NCBI GenBank assembly: GCA_041751425.1 | Contig: JBGSXL010000015.1 | Location: 25,607 to 89,606, forward strand | Origin: JAVVEG01 sp041751425 | GTDB taxonomy: Bacteria; Pseudomonadota; Gammaproteobacteria; Pseudomonadales; Pseudohongiellaceae | Direction of reading: 5' to 3' | Length of the DNA: 64,000 nt | Part shown: positions 17,782 to 26,735 of the stretch, in pieces | How the letters are laid out: the number at the start of each line of letters is the position of its first letter | How positions within the stretch are numbered: the first letter of the stretch is position 1 | Notes under the pieces: model-generated | What the model saw: only the letters and a program-made list of their open reading frames with translations | What the model was told of the DNA's origin: nothing | Database searches by the model: none | Program-made: the position numbers and the translations under genes

Positions 17782-18312
17782 TCAGGCCAGATAATCCGGC
17801 TCCCAGTCAACCAAAACCAAACCCTTCTCCAGACTGACTTCTTTGATTACCCGCTCCGGCAACCAGGGCAACAGTCTTTCGCGATCATCTACGCTGTCCG
17901 CTGAAGGCGATACGACCAGCACATCATTCGCACCGGTTTCCAGCATTTTTTGCACCGTGCCCAGCACCTGGCCAGACTCGTTTATAACCTGTAATCCCGT
18001 GAGTTGATGCCAGTAATACTCACCGTCATCCAATGCCGGTAATTCTTCCACCGGTATCGTCAATTCCATGTCATTCAAACTGCGGGCGCTTTCTGGATTG
18101 TCATAACCCTCGAAATGCGCTATCAATCCCTTGCCATGCGCCTTGCCCTGATCCATCTCCAGCGCTATCCAACCCTGACTGGTTTTCACCTGCCAGTGCC
18201 GGAATTCCAGGATATTGCCAATGGGATCTGTAAACGAGATCAGCTTGACCCAACCCTTGATGCCGTACGGGCCACCCACACGCCCCATAGTTATGCGCTT
18301 TGAGTTACCCAT
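17782..18312 (-). CDS. rimM: Ribosome maturation factor RimM
   Basis: This 176-residue factor helps 30S maturation by binding S19. The N-terminal RimM barrel begins with MGRVGGPYGIKGWVKL, and the C-terminal PRC-barrel contains YYWHQLTGLQVINESG and LVVSPS. It starts 13 bases after the rpsP stop and ends 11 bases before trmD, so it is translated from the same transcript. Confidence 0.95.
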   Translation of the reverse strand: MGNSKRITMGRVGGPYGIKGWVKLISFTDPIGNILEFRHWQVKTSQGWIALEMDQGKAHGKGLIAHFEGYDNPESARSLNDMELTIPVEELPALDDGEYYWHQLTGLQVINESGQVLGTVQKMLETGANDVLVVSPSADSVDDRERLLPWLPERVIKEVSLEKGLVLVDWEPDYLA

Positions 18313-18325
18313 ATGGCGGCCGTTA

Positions 18326-18586
18326 TCAGGCTGCGGTTGTTGCTGCGCTGCTGGCTTCTTTAATCAGTCCTGCAACGCGCTGGCTTGGCTGTGCACCATT
18401 GGCTGACCAAAACTGTACGCGCTCCAGATTAATACGCAGACGCTCTTCCTTACCTCGGGCTACCGGGTTAAAAAAACCTACGCGCTCAATGAAACGACCA
18501 TCACGCGCATTGCGCTGGTCTGTGACAGTAATGTAGTAAAAAGGCTTCTTTTTTGCGCCGCCGCGAGCAAGTCGAATTATGACCAT
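18326..18586 (-). CDS. rpsP: 30S ribosomal protein S16
   Basis: This 86-residue protein starts MVIIRLARGGAKKKPFYYI, has RDGRFIERVGFFNP and ends in an alanine-rich tail. The ATG at 18586 is the family start; a TTG two codons earlier is unlikely. It is the first gene of the rpsP-rimM-trmD-rplS operon. The 280-bp region upstream, before ffh ends, probably carries the operon promoter and also a short degenerate repeat. Confidence 0.96.
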   Translation of the reverse strand: MVIIRLARGGAKKKPFYYITVTDQRNARDGRFIERVGFFNPVARGKEERLRINLERVQFWSANGAQPSQRVAGLIKEASSAATTAA

Positions 18587-18783
18587 AAACAAATATTCCC
18601 AGTGTTAAACATTCATACAGAAACAGGATCTATCCGGGTTCCCCTTGATTTACATAGTGTTACGCATCAATTAGCCCATCTGCGCGCACTGAACAGGTCC
18701 GGAAAAAGGCGGGCATTTTAAGGCAAAACCCGCCCGGATGGAAGGCATATTTACAGTTTTTACAAGAGATTAGCCACGGACAC

Positions 18784-18874
18784 CTTACGAACTAGAATCA
18801 TGACGGACCCTGTCACGGGTGGCTTACCGGTAAGATTCGTGATGCCCCGACCAAAGTGCTTACGGGTTAGAATC
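18784..18874. repeat. Three degenerate repeats, period 36-39 bp
   Basis: The pattern CTTAC...(T/A)AGA(A/T)TC starts at 18784, 18823 and 18859. The last copy covers the ffh stop codon. The surrounding bases also align loosely. The rest of 18587-18866 shows no gene. Confidence 0.5.
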
Positions 18875-20234
18875 TAGTTGGCCCTCTCGACCCCGGAAAG
18901 CCAGACGGAAGTCCACGCATCATATTGGCCAGACCGCCACCCTTCATTTTCTTCATGACTTTCTGCATCTGTTTGTGTTGCTTAAGCAAACGATTCAAGT
19001 CCTGTATTTGCGTGCCCGAGCCATTGATGACCCTGCGTTTGCGGGAGCCGTTAAGAATATCCGGGTTCAGACGCTCCTTCATGGTCATGGAGTTAATAAT
19101 CGCTTCCATTTGTTTGAAGGATTTGTCGTCTACCATTTTCGCTGCACCCGGAGGTAACGCGCCAAGGCCCGGCATCTTGTCCATGATGCTGGCTATGCCG
19201 CCCATATTCTGCATCTGCTTCAACTGCTCCTTGAAGTCTTCCAGATCGAAGCCCTTGCCTTTCTTGATCTTGTTGGCCAGTTTCTCAGCTTTACCCTTGT
19301 CTACCTTGCGTTCGGCCTCTTCGATCAATGACAACAGATCGCCCATGCCCAAGATGCGGGAGGCTATGCGATCCGGATAAAAAGGTTCCAGAGCATCGGA
19401 CTTCTCACCGATACCGATGAACTTGATGGGCTTGCCCGTGATGTGGCGAACCGACAGGGCCGCACCACCGCGCGCATCGCCATCAGCTTTGGTCAGAATC
19501 ACGCCAGTAAGTGGTAACGCATCGTTGAATGCTTTAGCGGTATTGGCCGCATCCTGACCGGTCATTGCATCAACAACAAACAGGGTTTCGATCGGCTGCA
19601 GCACACGGTGTAACTGACTGATTTCAGCCATCATTTCCGCATCTACTGCCAGACGGCCTGCGGTGTCCACCAATAGTACATCGATAAATTTGCGCTTGGC
19701 TTCCTTGACGGCCGCCAGCACGATGTCTTCAGGTTTCTGGGAAATGTCGCTGGCAAAAAAGACGGCGTCAACATCTGCGGCCAATGTCTGCAATTGTGCA
19801 ATTGCTGCCGGCCGGTACACGTCGGCACTGACCACCATCACCGACTTTTTCTGTGTACGCTTCAGCCACAATGCCAGTTTGGCTACGGTCGTGGTTTTGC
19901 CAGCACCCTGCAAACCGGCCATCAGCACAACCGCTGGTGGCGCGGCGCGCAGATTGAGTGCTTCGTTGGCAGAGCCCATCACCGCTTCCAGTTCGGCCTG
20001 CACAATCTTGATGAATGCCTGTCCGGGACTCAGGCTTTGCGAAACCTCCTGACCAATTGCCCTCAGTTTGACGCGTTCGACGAAGTCCTTTACCACAGGT
20101 AGCGCAACATCAGCTTCCAATAGGCCGCGGCGCACTTCGCGCAGTGCTTCTTCTATATTGCTCTCAGTCAGCGTCGCCTTGCCACTGATCTTACGCAACG
20201 CACCCGAGAGGCGTTCGGTCAAACTTTCAAACAT
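18867..20234 (-). CDS. ffh: Signal recognition particle protein Ffh
   Basis: This 455-residue GTPase binds 4.5S RNA and the signal sequences of nascent membrane proteins and hands the ribosome to FtsY. It has the N-domain (1-90), the G-domain with GLQGAGKTTTVAK (Walker A near 107), DTAGR and TKADGDARGGAA, then the methionine-rich M-domain (MQKVMKKMKGGGLANMM near the C-terminus). It is full length. It is transcribed towards rpsP and divergently from ypjD. Confidence 0.97.
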   Translation of the reverse strand: MFESLTERLSGALRKISGKATLTESNIEEALREVRRGLLEADVALPVVKDFVERVKLRAIGQEVSQSLSPGQAFIKIVQAELEAVMGSANEALNLRAAPPAVVLMAGLQGAGKTTTVAKLALWLKRTQKKSVMVVSADVYRPAAIAQLQTLAADVDAVFFASDISQKPEDIVLAAVKEAKRKFIDVLLVDTAGRLAVDAEMMAEISQLHRVLQPIETLFVVDAMTGQDAANTAKAFNDALPLTGVILTKADGDARGGAALSVRHITGKPIKFIGIGEKSDALEPFYPDRIASRILGMGDLLSLIEEAERKVDKGKAEKLANKIKKGKGFDLEDFKEQLKQMQNMGGIASIMDKMPGLGALPPGAAKMVDDKSFKQMEAIINSMTMKERLNPDILNGSRKRRVINGSGTQIQDLNRLLKQHKQMQKVMKKMKGGGLANMMRGLPSGFPGSRGPTRF

Positions 20235-20444
20235 AAGAGGTTCCCACAGAGTTCACAGAGGAGCGCGCTAATATACACCAACAAGCCACAGAGGTTAACA
20301 AGCTTCTGGAAAACCAGGCGTACCCTGGCGACCAAAAAAATGCTTCAACCCCCTGCACACTTGTGCGAAACTTTCCCGGCACTGTTCAACAGTCAGCAAG
20401 AAAGTTTACCGGTCAACCACAAAGAACCCGATCAGAGACCCTGC

Positions 20445-21248
20445 ATGCCAATTTCCACACTATCAGGACTGCTTGCCATACTGTTGTATGTTGTGAGCTA
20501 TTACTGGCAAAGCAGGCAGGCAACCGGTGCTAAAGCAAGCAATAATCAGAACAGCAAAAAAATACTCCTGGTAGGATTGCTCGCAGTGGGCGCGCATTTG
20601 TTTAGCGCCTATGGAGTTATCCGCACCGGCGATGGTTACCACTTTGGCATTGTGCAAATCAGCACGCTTATTTTTGCGGCTGTTGCGATGCTGGTGGTGG
20701 TCAGCAGCCTGCGCAAACCGCTGGGCGATCTGATTCTCGGTTTATTCCCTCTGGCAGTGCTTTCCATCATTCTGTCATTGTCTGTCGACAGCGATTACCC
20801 AGCACAGCAGATCAGCACGGGCATCGCCACTCATATCCTGCTATCAATTCTGGCTTACAGCTTCTTTACTATAGCAGCGTTACAGGCAGCCTTTGTTGCT
20901 TATCAGAATTATCAGTTGCGTCACCACCACGCCGCCAGCGCCATTCGACGCTTCCCACCTTTGCAGGACATGGAGAGTTTTTTATTTGAATTATTATCGA
21001 CTGGTCAGGCACTGCTCAGTCTCGGGATCATCGCCGGCTTTGTGTTTGTGGAGGATATGGGCGCACAGGGTTTGCCACATAAAACTTTCTTCTCAATACT
21101 GGCCTGGGTGGTATTCTCCGTTTTGTTGTGGGGCCGGCATCAGATGGGCTGGCGAGGCAATACTGCGATTCGCGGCACATTGACAGGATTCATGTTCCTG
21201 ATACTCGGCTTTTATGGCTCCAAATTTGTCCTTGAATTCATACTCTGA
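20445..21248 (+). CDS. YpjD-like cytochrome c assembly family membrane protein
   Basis: This protein of about 267 residues has around eight transmembrane helices and belongs to the CcmC/CcsA-like family often found beside ffh in gammaproteobacteria (YpjD). Candidate haem ligands are histidines in IATHILLSILAY and LPHKTFFS. The start MPISTLSGLL at 20445 is chosen because it opens directly into the first helix; an extension to 20340 reads through the divergent promoter region. The function of YpjD is not firmly known; a role in haem handling is inferred from the family. Confidence 0.85.
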   Translation: MPISTLSGLLAILLYVVSYYWQSRQATGAKASNNQNSKKILLVGLLAVGAHLFSAYGVIRTGDGYHFGIVQISTLIFAAVAMLVVVSSLRKPLGDLILGLFPLAVLSIILSLSVDSDYPAQQISTGIATHILLSILAYSFFTIAALQAAFVAYQNYQLRHHHAASAIRRFPPLQDMESFLFELLSTGQALLSLGIIAGFVFVEDMGAQGLPHKTFFSILAWVVFSVLLWGRHQMGWRGNTAIRGTLTGFMFLILGFYGSKFVLEFIL

Positions 21249-21307
21249 AACTTGAACACCTTCGCAACTATTACACTGCCCGACATATTCAAGAGGAATA
21301 AACTCTC

Positions 21308-22588
21308 GTGAACGTCACCGAATCATCGGTAGGATATCTGCTGGCATTCCTATTGTTCCTGATCATCGCCTCTGCTTATTTCTCCAGCTCTGAAACAAGC
21401 ATGATGAGTATCAACCGCTATCGTTTGAAACATCTGAAACGCAGCGGCCATGCTGGCGCAAATCGCGTCAGCAAATTACTTGCAGCGCCGGATAAACTGA
21501 TAGGCGTGATCCTGATTGGCAATAACTTTGTCAATCTGCTGGCCGCATCCATCGCAACGACGATAGCCATTGAACTCTTCGGCAATCCGGAGACAGTGTT
21601 AACCACCATTTTCCTCACGTTGACGATTCTGATCTTCGCTGAAGTGACACCGAAAACCATTGCCGCATTGTATCCGGAAAAAATCGCCTTTCCTTCCAGT
21701 TACTTTCTTTTGATTCTGTTGAAATTACTTTACCCCCTGGTATGGATGGTTAACCGGGTTTCCAACAGATTGATTCGACTTCTCGGGTTCAAACCGGTTG
21801 CCCATGACGCACATCAATTGAGCACCGACGAGTTGCGCACTGTGCTGCATGAATCCGGCGAATCTATTCCGGAGGAAGGACAGGGCATGTTGCTGAACAT
21901 TCTGGACCTGAACATGGTGACTGTGAACGACATATTAGTGCCACGCAATGATATCGTTGGCATTGACATAGAAGATGATGTCAGCGAAATTCTCACGCAG
22001 ATAAGCAATGGCCAACACACTCGCATGCCCATTTACAAAGGCAGCATTGATAACATAATCGGTGTGTTGCACATGCGCGATCTCGGCAAATTAATCAATA
22101 TTTCCCCTCTCACGCGCGCAGAAATTCTGCAACAGTGTGACGAGCCTTACTACATACCTGAAAGTACTCCGCTTACCACGCAGCTGATGAACTTCAAAGA
22201 GAGCAAAGAGCGCCTGGCATTTATTGTGGATGAGTACGGCGTGATTCAGGGTGTTGTAACGCTGGAAGATATTCTGGAAGAGATTGTTGGCGAATTCACA
22301 ACGGATATCGCCGACAATTCCCGCGATATACATCCGCAGGAAGATGGCAGTTATCTGATCGATGGCAGCACGGGTATCAGAGAAATCAACCGGATTCTTA
22401 ACTGGCAACTCGATACCAGCGGCGCAAAAACTATCAACGGATTATTGGTTGAAAAGCTGGAAGCCATTCCTGAATCGCAAACAGGTATTCAACTCGGAGG
22501 GTATTATGCGGAGGTCATTCAGGTGCAGGATAATATGATTCGCACCGTGCGTATGTGGCAAAGTTTGAAAAGAAAAACGATAAATTAA
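21308..22588 (+). CDS. CNNM/CorB (HlyC/CorC) family transporter
   Basis: This 426-residue inner-membrane protein has an N-terminal DUF21 domain with three to four helices (about 1-190). Two CBS domains follow (near 205-330: VPRNDIVGIDIEDD, FIVDEYGVIQGVVTLEDILEEIVGE), then a CorC/HlyC domain at the C-terminus. Homologues such as YfjD/CorB are linked to magnesium or cobalt efflux and transport. The start is GTG at 21308 with GAGG upstream. The order ffh-ypjD-yfjD is conserved in relatives. It ends two bases from the convergent PPTase gene. Confidence 0.92.
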   Translation: MNVTESSVGYLLAFLLFLIIASAYFSSSETSMMSINRYRLKHLKRSGHAGANRVSKLLAAPDKLIGVILIGNNFVNLLAASIATTIAIELFGNPETVLTTIFLTLTILIFAEVTPKTIAALYPEKIAFPSSYFLLILLKLLYPLVWMVNRVSNRLIRLLGFKPVAHDAHQLSTDELRTVLHESGESIPEEGQGMLLNILDLNMVTVNDILVPRNDIVGIDIEDDVSEILTQISNGQHTRMPIYKGSIDNIIGVLHMRDLGKLINISPLTRAEILQQCDEPYYIPESTPLTTQLMNFKESKERLAFIVDEYGVIQGVVTLEDILEEIVGEFTTDIADNSRDIHPQEDGSYLIDGSTGIREINRILNWQLDTSGAKTINGLLVEKLEAIPESQTGIQLGGYYAEVIQVQDNMIRTVRMWQSLKRKTIN

Positions 22589-22589
22589 A

Positions 22590-23396
22590 TCAGGATTTTT
22601 TCAAGACTGGTAATTCGATTTCCTGATAACAATGCGCTGGCACATAATCAAAACTGCGCAACGTCACAGATGTATTCTGCTCAGAAAAACTCCCTTGCTT
22701 ATCATTCAGCAACGCCAGAGACAACGCATAATCAGCGCCCACATCCAGTTGCCAGAAATGCCAACGTTGCGCATCGTCCTGGCGCTGTTCGGAAAAGGAT
22801 ATGGCTATTCTGTCAGCTTGCGGGAAACTGAAGGTAAAGTGATGCAGGGGAATCGCCAACCCCATGCCACACGCTTTTATATAAGCCTCCTTCAATGTCC
22901 ACAGATCGAAAAACCGCGCTCCCTGCTCTGCCACTGGTAGTGCATCCAGAGCAGCTACCTCAGCGCCGCTGAAATAGCGATTTGCCACTTCAAGCGTGCG
23001 ACGGCTCCGGGACCTGTCTTCCACATCTACTCCGGGCGTGCCGCTTCTGCTCACCGCAATGACAATTAGACCCTGTGTGTGCGAGATATTGAAATTGACA
23101 GGTGCAGATTTGAGTGTGTTGGCGATTTCCGGTCGGCCATACTGATTATTTTTGAATTGCCAGTCCTGTGGGGATACTTCGACGTGATACATGCTGAGCA
23201 AATGACGAATGGCTGCTCTGGTTTGCAGGAATCTGACCCTGTCCCTGGCAAAAAGGAACTTATGCAGACGCGCGAATTCCTCCTCATTCACCACATCACG
23301 ATATTGCTCCAGCAGTGGTTCACTGGCTGCATCGCGGACAAGCCAAAGATGCGTCTCGCTGGTTAGCTGGTTGTACCTGAAGTCTTGTATCAGCAA
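22590..23396 (-). CDS. 4'-phosphopantetheinyl transferase (Sfp type)
   Basis: This 268-residue enzyme transfers phosphopantetheine from CoA to carrier proteins. The magnesium and CoA site motifs are VDVEDRSR near residue 120 and WTLKEAYIKACG near residue 175. The length and N-terminal region (FLFARDRVRFLQTRAAIRHLL) fit the Sfp/Gsp family for secondary-metabolite or fatty-acid carriers rather than short AcpS. The start appears to be TTG at 23396, with GGAG nine bases upstream. No polyketide or peptide synthetase gene is visible in this window. Confidence 0.9.
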   Translation of the reverse strand: MLIQDFRYNQLTSETHLWLVRDAASEPLLEQYRDVVNEEEFARLHKFLFARDRVRFLQTRAAIRHLLSMYHVEVSPQDWQFKNNQYGRPEIANTLKSAPVNFNISHTQGLIVIAVSRSGTPGVDVEDRSRSRRTLEVANRYFSGAEVAALDALPVAEQGARFFDLWTLKEAYIKACGMGLAIPLHHFTFSFPQADRIAISFSEQRQDDAQRWHFWQLDVGADYALSLALLNDKQGSFSEQNTSVTLRSFDYVPAHCYQEIELPVLKKS

Positions 23397-23589
23397 AAAG
23401 ATCTACTCCGGAATTTGCGTAGTAGTGCGCTATAAAACGGTTGCTGAGTATACCGTAATCCTTATGCGGGTCACGAACTCCAATTCCTGGCGCGAACAGA
23501 CAAAACTCAGTGCATTGTGGCATAGAGCTTTTCCAGAGAGCATGCTACATTTCATGCGCAATTTCCTACAACAAGGCTGGAGAACAGAA

Positions 23590-23928
23590 ATGAAGCTCAT
23601 TATTGCCATTATTAAACCTTTCAAATCCGACGATGTTCGCGAGGCACTGCAGGATCTGGGTATCAGCGGCATGACCCTGACGGAAGTAAAGGGATTCGGA
23701 CGTCAGAAAGGCCATACTGAATTGTATCGGGGGGCGGAGTATGTCATCGACTTCCTGCCTAAAACAAAAATCGAAGTCGCAGTTGCTGACGATCTGGTAG
23801 AGCAGACAATTGAAGCTATTTGTAAGGTAGCCAATACCGGACAGATAGGTGACGGCAAGATATTCGTTCTACCGGTTGAACAAACCATTCGCATCAGAAC
23901 GGGAGAAACCGGCGATCAGGCGCTGTAA
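23590..23928 (+). CDS. glnK: Nitrogen regulatory protein P-II
   Basis: This 112-residue trimeric signal protein senses 2-oxoglutarate, ATP and ADP. It starts MKLIIAIIKPFKSDDVREAL and has the T-loop KGHTELYRGAEY with the uridylylated Tyr51, and the C-terminal TGQIGDGKIFVLPVE. GGAG precedes the ATG at seven bases. It is named glnK because amtB follows 127 bp downstream, the standard pair in which GlnK blocks the AmtB pore when nitrogen is plentiful. No sigma-54 promoter was recognisable upstream. Confidence 0.94.
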   Translation: MKLIIAIIKPFKSDDVREALQDLGISGMTLTEVKGFGRQKGHTELYRGAEYVIDFLPKTKIEVAVADDLVEQTIEAICKVANTGQIGDGKIFVLPVEQTIRIRTGETGDQAL

Positions 23929-23942
23929 GGCACCAGTTTTAG

Positions 23943-24018
23943 CTGTTTATTTTAAATCTGCTTAGTTTGAAACTGTTTTTCGTCAGACCTGTTTAGTTCA
24001 AAAGCTGTTTAGCACAAA
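23943..24018 (+). repeat. Five short tandem repeats between glnK and amtB
   Basis: Copies of CTG(T/C)TTAGTT-like units start at 23943, 23958, 23973, 23989 and 24005, with steps of 15, 15, 16 and 16 bases. The best copies are CTGTTTAGTTCAAA and CTGCTTAGTTTGAAA. They fill most of the gap before amtB. Confidence 0.65.
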
Positions 24019-24054
24019 CAATAACAATCAGAAAAACGCCTACAGGAAACCAAT

Positions 24055-25368
24055 ATGCCAACAATAAGAAAAGTTGCAGCCAGTGCATGGCTGTTTGCAT
24101 TTGCCCTTTTACCGACCTCTGCGCTAGCTCAAGAAGACGCCATCAATGGTGCCAATACTGCCTGGATACTGACAGCAACAGCGCTGGTGCTGTTCATGAC
24201 TATTCCGGGATTGTCGCTGTTTTATGCCGGCCTTGTGCGCAGCAAAAACGTGTTATCCATACTGATGCAGTGCTTTGCCATAACTGCACTGATCTCAGTG
24301 TTGTGGTTACTCTATGGCTACAGTGTGGCATTCGGTCCCGCAGAAAGCGGTTTCTGGGGTGGTCTGGATAAAGCATTTCTGAGTGGCGTGACCATCGAAT
24401 CAGTCTGGGGAAATATTCCAGAGCCTTTGTTTGTCGCCTTTCAGATGACCTTCGCAATCATCACGCCAGCTCTGATCGTTGGTGCTTTTGCGGAACGCAT
24501 CAAATTCTCCTCCATGTTGCTGTTTGTCGGCTTCTGGTCCACCTTTGTATACTTTCCGATCTGCCATTGGGTGTGGGCAGAAAATGGCTGGCTGTTCCAG
24601 ATGGGCCTGATAGATTTCGCGGGTGGCACAGTGGTGCACGTTACCGCGGGCGTGGCAGCAATCATTACGGCAATTATGCTGGGCAAACGGCATGGCTTTA
24701 TGACCGCACGCATGATGCCGCATAACCTGACCATGACAATTACCGGTGCCGGTATGCTCTGGGTAGGCTGGTTCGGCTTCAATGCAGGCAGTGCACTTGC
24801 CGCCAATGAAAGCGCTGGCATGGCGCTGCTCGCCACTCACATGTCTGCCGCCGCTGGCGCGTTGACCTGGATGGCGATTGAATGGATCAAACATGGCAAA
24901 CCCAGCGGTCTGGGCGCTGTTACCGGTATGGTGGCAGGTTTGGCAACAATTACTCCTGCATCGGGTTCCGTAGGCCCGGCAGGTGGCATGCTGATAGGTA
25001 TTATGGGGGGCGCGTTATGTTACGCAGCTACCATGTACCTGAAACATAAAATCAAGATCGATGACTCGCTGGATGTTTTCCCGGTACACGGCGTTGGCGG
25101 TATTCTGGGAACTCTGATGGCTGCCGTGTTCGTATCAACCGGACTTGGCGCATTCAGTGGCAATGGCTATGCCGAAGGCATGACCATGGGCTCACAGCTG
25201 GGTGTGCAGGTAATCGGTATTGCGGCTACTGGTCTGTACACGGCTGTTCTGACTTTCGTTATATTGAAAATCGTCGGAATTTTGACCTCGGGAATCCGCG
25301 TTTCAGATGAACAGGAACAGCTTGGTCTGGATATCACTGACCATGATGAGAAGGGATACATTCTGTAA
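24055..25368 (+). CDS. amtB: Ammonium transporter AmtB
   Basis: This 437-residue trimeric channel conducts ammonium/ammonia. It has a cleaved signal peptide (1-25, ending ALA) followed by eleven hydrophobic helices. The pore twin histidines are H171 in FPICHWVWAENGW and H345 in PVHGVGGILGT. Family motifs FAERIKFSS and GWFGFNAGSALAA are present. The cytoplasmic tail ends SDEQEQLGLDITDHDEKGY, close to the usual Amt tail. It is in an operon-like pair with glnK. Confidence 0.96.
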   Translation: MPTIRKVAASAWLFAFALLPTSALAQEDAINGANTAWILTATALVLFMTIPGLSLFYAGLVRSKNVLSILMQCFAITALISVLWLLYGYSVAFGPAESGFWGGLDKAFLSGVTIESVWGNIPEPLFVAFQMTFAIITPALIVGAFAERIKFSSMLLFVGFWSTFVYFPICHWVWAENGWLFQMGLIDFAGGTVVHVTAGVAAIITAIMLGKRHGFMTARMMPHNLTMTITGAGMLWVGWFGFNAGSALAANESAGMALLATHMSAAAGALTWMAIEWIKHGKPSGLGAVTGMVAGLATITPASGSVGPAGGMLIGIMGGALCYAATMYLKHKIKIDDSLDVFPVHGVGGILGTLMAAVFVSTGLGAFSGNGYAEGMTMGSQLGVQVIGIAATGLYTAVLTFVILKIVGILTSGIRVSDEQEQLGLDITDHDEKGYIL

Positions 25369-25379
25369 CCAACATATCA

Positions 25380-25419
25380 CCCTGAACCGGTATTTACTTA
25401 GCTGACTACGGGTTCAGGG
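25380..25419. terminator. Candidate terminator hairpin between amtB and pspF
   Basis: A 9-bp perfect inverted repeat (CCCTGAACC/GGTTCAGGG) with a 22-base loop lies in the gap between the convergent amtB and pspF genes. There is no clear T-run on either strand, so the role as a terminator is tentative. Confidence 0.35.
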
Positions 25420-25480
25420 CTGTACCTTAATGCGCTAACACTTCAACCTGGCCTAACCTGATTTAGTCTGATAGATCGCA

Positions 25481-26512
25481 TTAGCCCAATAGATCGTACT
25501 TGCGCAGATAGCCGCGTAGCTGGTGATAACTCAATTTCAGTTGATCTGCTGTTTTGCGTTGATTGAACTGGCATTGCTCCAGCGCTTTGCGCAGCAAGGC
25601 AATCTCATACTCCTGCACCATTTGCGTGAAATCTGCTTCTTCGCTACCAAGAGAAGAAGCCGGCTCACCTGTTTGCTGGTTGGTTACGGTGGGGGCGGCC
25701 TCACTGGCGGGCTCCTGCTGATACGCAGCCAACCGATATGGTGACGCAAAAGGATCGAAAACCAGGCGATCGATATGTTCATCAGTACTCTGATAAACGG
25801 CTCTCTCAATCACATTTTTCAGTTCCCGCACATTGCCGGGCCAATGGTAGGCCAACAATTGCGCTTTCACTTCGTCAGAAAACCCTGAGAAATACTCTCT
25901 ACCTAATTCCTTGACCATACCAATGGCAAAATGCTCGGCCAGCACCAGAATATCCTCAGCACGGGTTCGTAGCGGTGGCAACGTAATGACGTCGAATGCG
26001 AGGCGATCAAGCAGGTCTTCGCGGAATTTTTTGGCTTTCGCCAAACTGGGTAAATCCTCGTTGGTGGCAGCTATTAAGCGGACATCCACTTTGATGGGCT
26101 GGTTGCCACCAAGGCGCTCGAACTCACCGTACTCAATAACACGCAGTATTTTCTCCTGCACGGCCATGGCGGTATTCGCCAACTCATCCAGGAACAGCGT
26201 ACCGCCGTGTGCCCTTTCGAAATAACCTTTGCGTTGGGTACTGGCTCCGGTAAAGGCACCGGCCTCGTGCCCGAACAGTTGCGCTTCCAGCAGGGTGTCG
26301 CTGACGGCGGCACAATTGATCTTCAGGAAATTGTTTTGCCAACGCGGCGACAGAAAATGCAGGCGCGCGGCAATCAGTTCCTTGCCCGTGCCCCGCTCTC
26401 CCACTATCAATACCGGCTTGTTGAGTGGGGCTACCCGGGAGACATGTTCCTGCATTTCCAGAAAGTTGGCGGACTCGCCAATCATGCGGGGTGGGTTACT
26501 TTCCGATTCCAT
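25481..26512 (-). CDS. pspF: psp operon transcriptional activator PspF
   Basis: This 343-residue sigma-54 enhancer-binding protein has no receiver domain. The AAA+ domain starts at the N-terminus with Walker A GERGTGKE (38-45). The sigma-54 contact loop is GAFTGA (85-90), Walker B is GTLFLDE (104-110), and a Fis-type helix-turn-helix ends the protein (NQRKTADQLKLSYHQLRGYL). The missing sensory domain and divergent orientation to pspABC identify PspF, which PspA holds inactive until membrane stress. The linker of about 40 residues before the DNA-binding domain is low in complexity. Confidence 0.94.
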   Translation of the reverse strand: MESESNPPRMIGESANFLEMQEHVSRVAPLNKPVLIVGERGTGKELIAARLHFLSPRWQNNFLKINCAAVSDTLLEAQLFGHEAGAFTGASTQRKGYFERAHGGTLFLDELANTAMAVQEKILRVIEYGEFERLGGNQPIKVDVRLIAATNEDLPSLAKAKKFREDLLDRLAFDVITLPPLRTRAEDILVLAEHFAIGMVKELGREYFSGFSDEVKAQLLAYHWPGNVRELKNVIERAVYQSTDEHIDRLVFDPFASPYRLAAYQQEPASEAAPTVTNQQTGEPASSLGSEEADFTQMVQEYEIALLRKALEQCQFNQRKTADQLKLSYHQLRGYLRKYDLLG

Positions 26513-26614
26513 ACCGGGCTCACTTTGTAAAATTTCGTGAAAAATACCACTAGTTGCGGAAATTCGCCAACGAATACTCTTTCAAAGCCTGGCACCCCAA
26601 TTTATTCTTATTTA

Positions 26615-26627
26615 AATCAACAAGATA
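26615..26627 (+). promoter_or_regulatory. Candidate IHF site upstream of pspA
   Basis: AATCAA-CAAG-ATA is close to the IHF consensus WATCAANNNNTTR. It lies about 20 bp upstream of the sigma-54 promoter, where IHF bends the DNA in other psp operons. Confidence 0.35.
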
Positions 26628-26643
26628 TGGTTTTTACACAAGC

Positions 26644-26660
26644 TGGCACGATTACTGCTA
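26644..26660 (+). promoter_or_regulatory. Sigma-54 promoter of pspABC
   Basis: TGGCACGATTACTGCTA has GG at 26645-26646 and GC at 26657-26658, the required 12-bp step, and differs little from TGGCACG-N4-TTGCW. It lies 75 bp before the pspA start and downstream of the divergent pspF. Confidence 0.88.
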
Positions 26661-26735
26661 AACCATGAGTGTACCTGTACCAAGCACAATCGAATCCGAC
26701 ACAAACCAAGCACCATTTTTCAGAGGCACCAGTGT

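Noticed and set aside
23497..23545. Possible sigma-54 promoter before glnK (CTGGCGCG, GTGGCATAGAG)
   Set aside because: Neither candidate has GC twelve bases after the GG, so the -24/-12 pattern fails.
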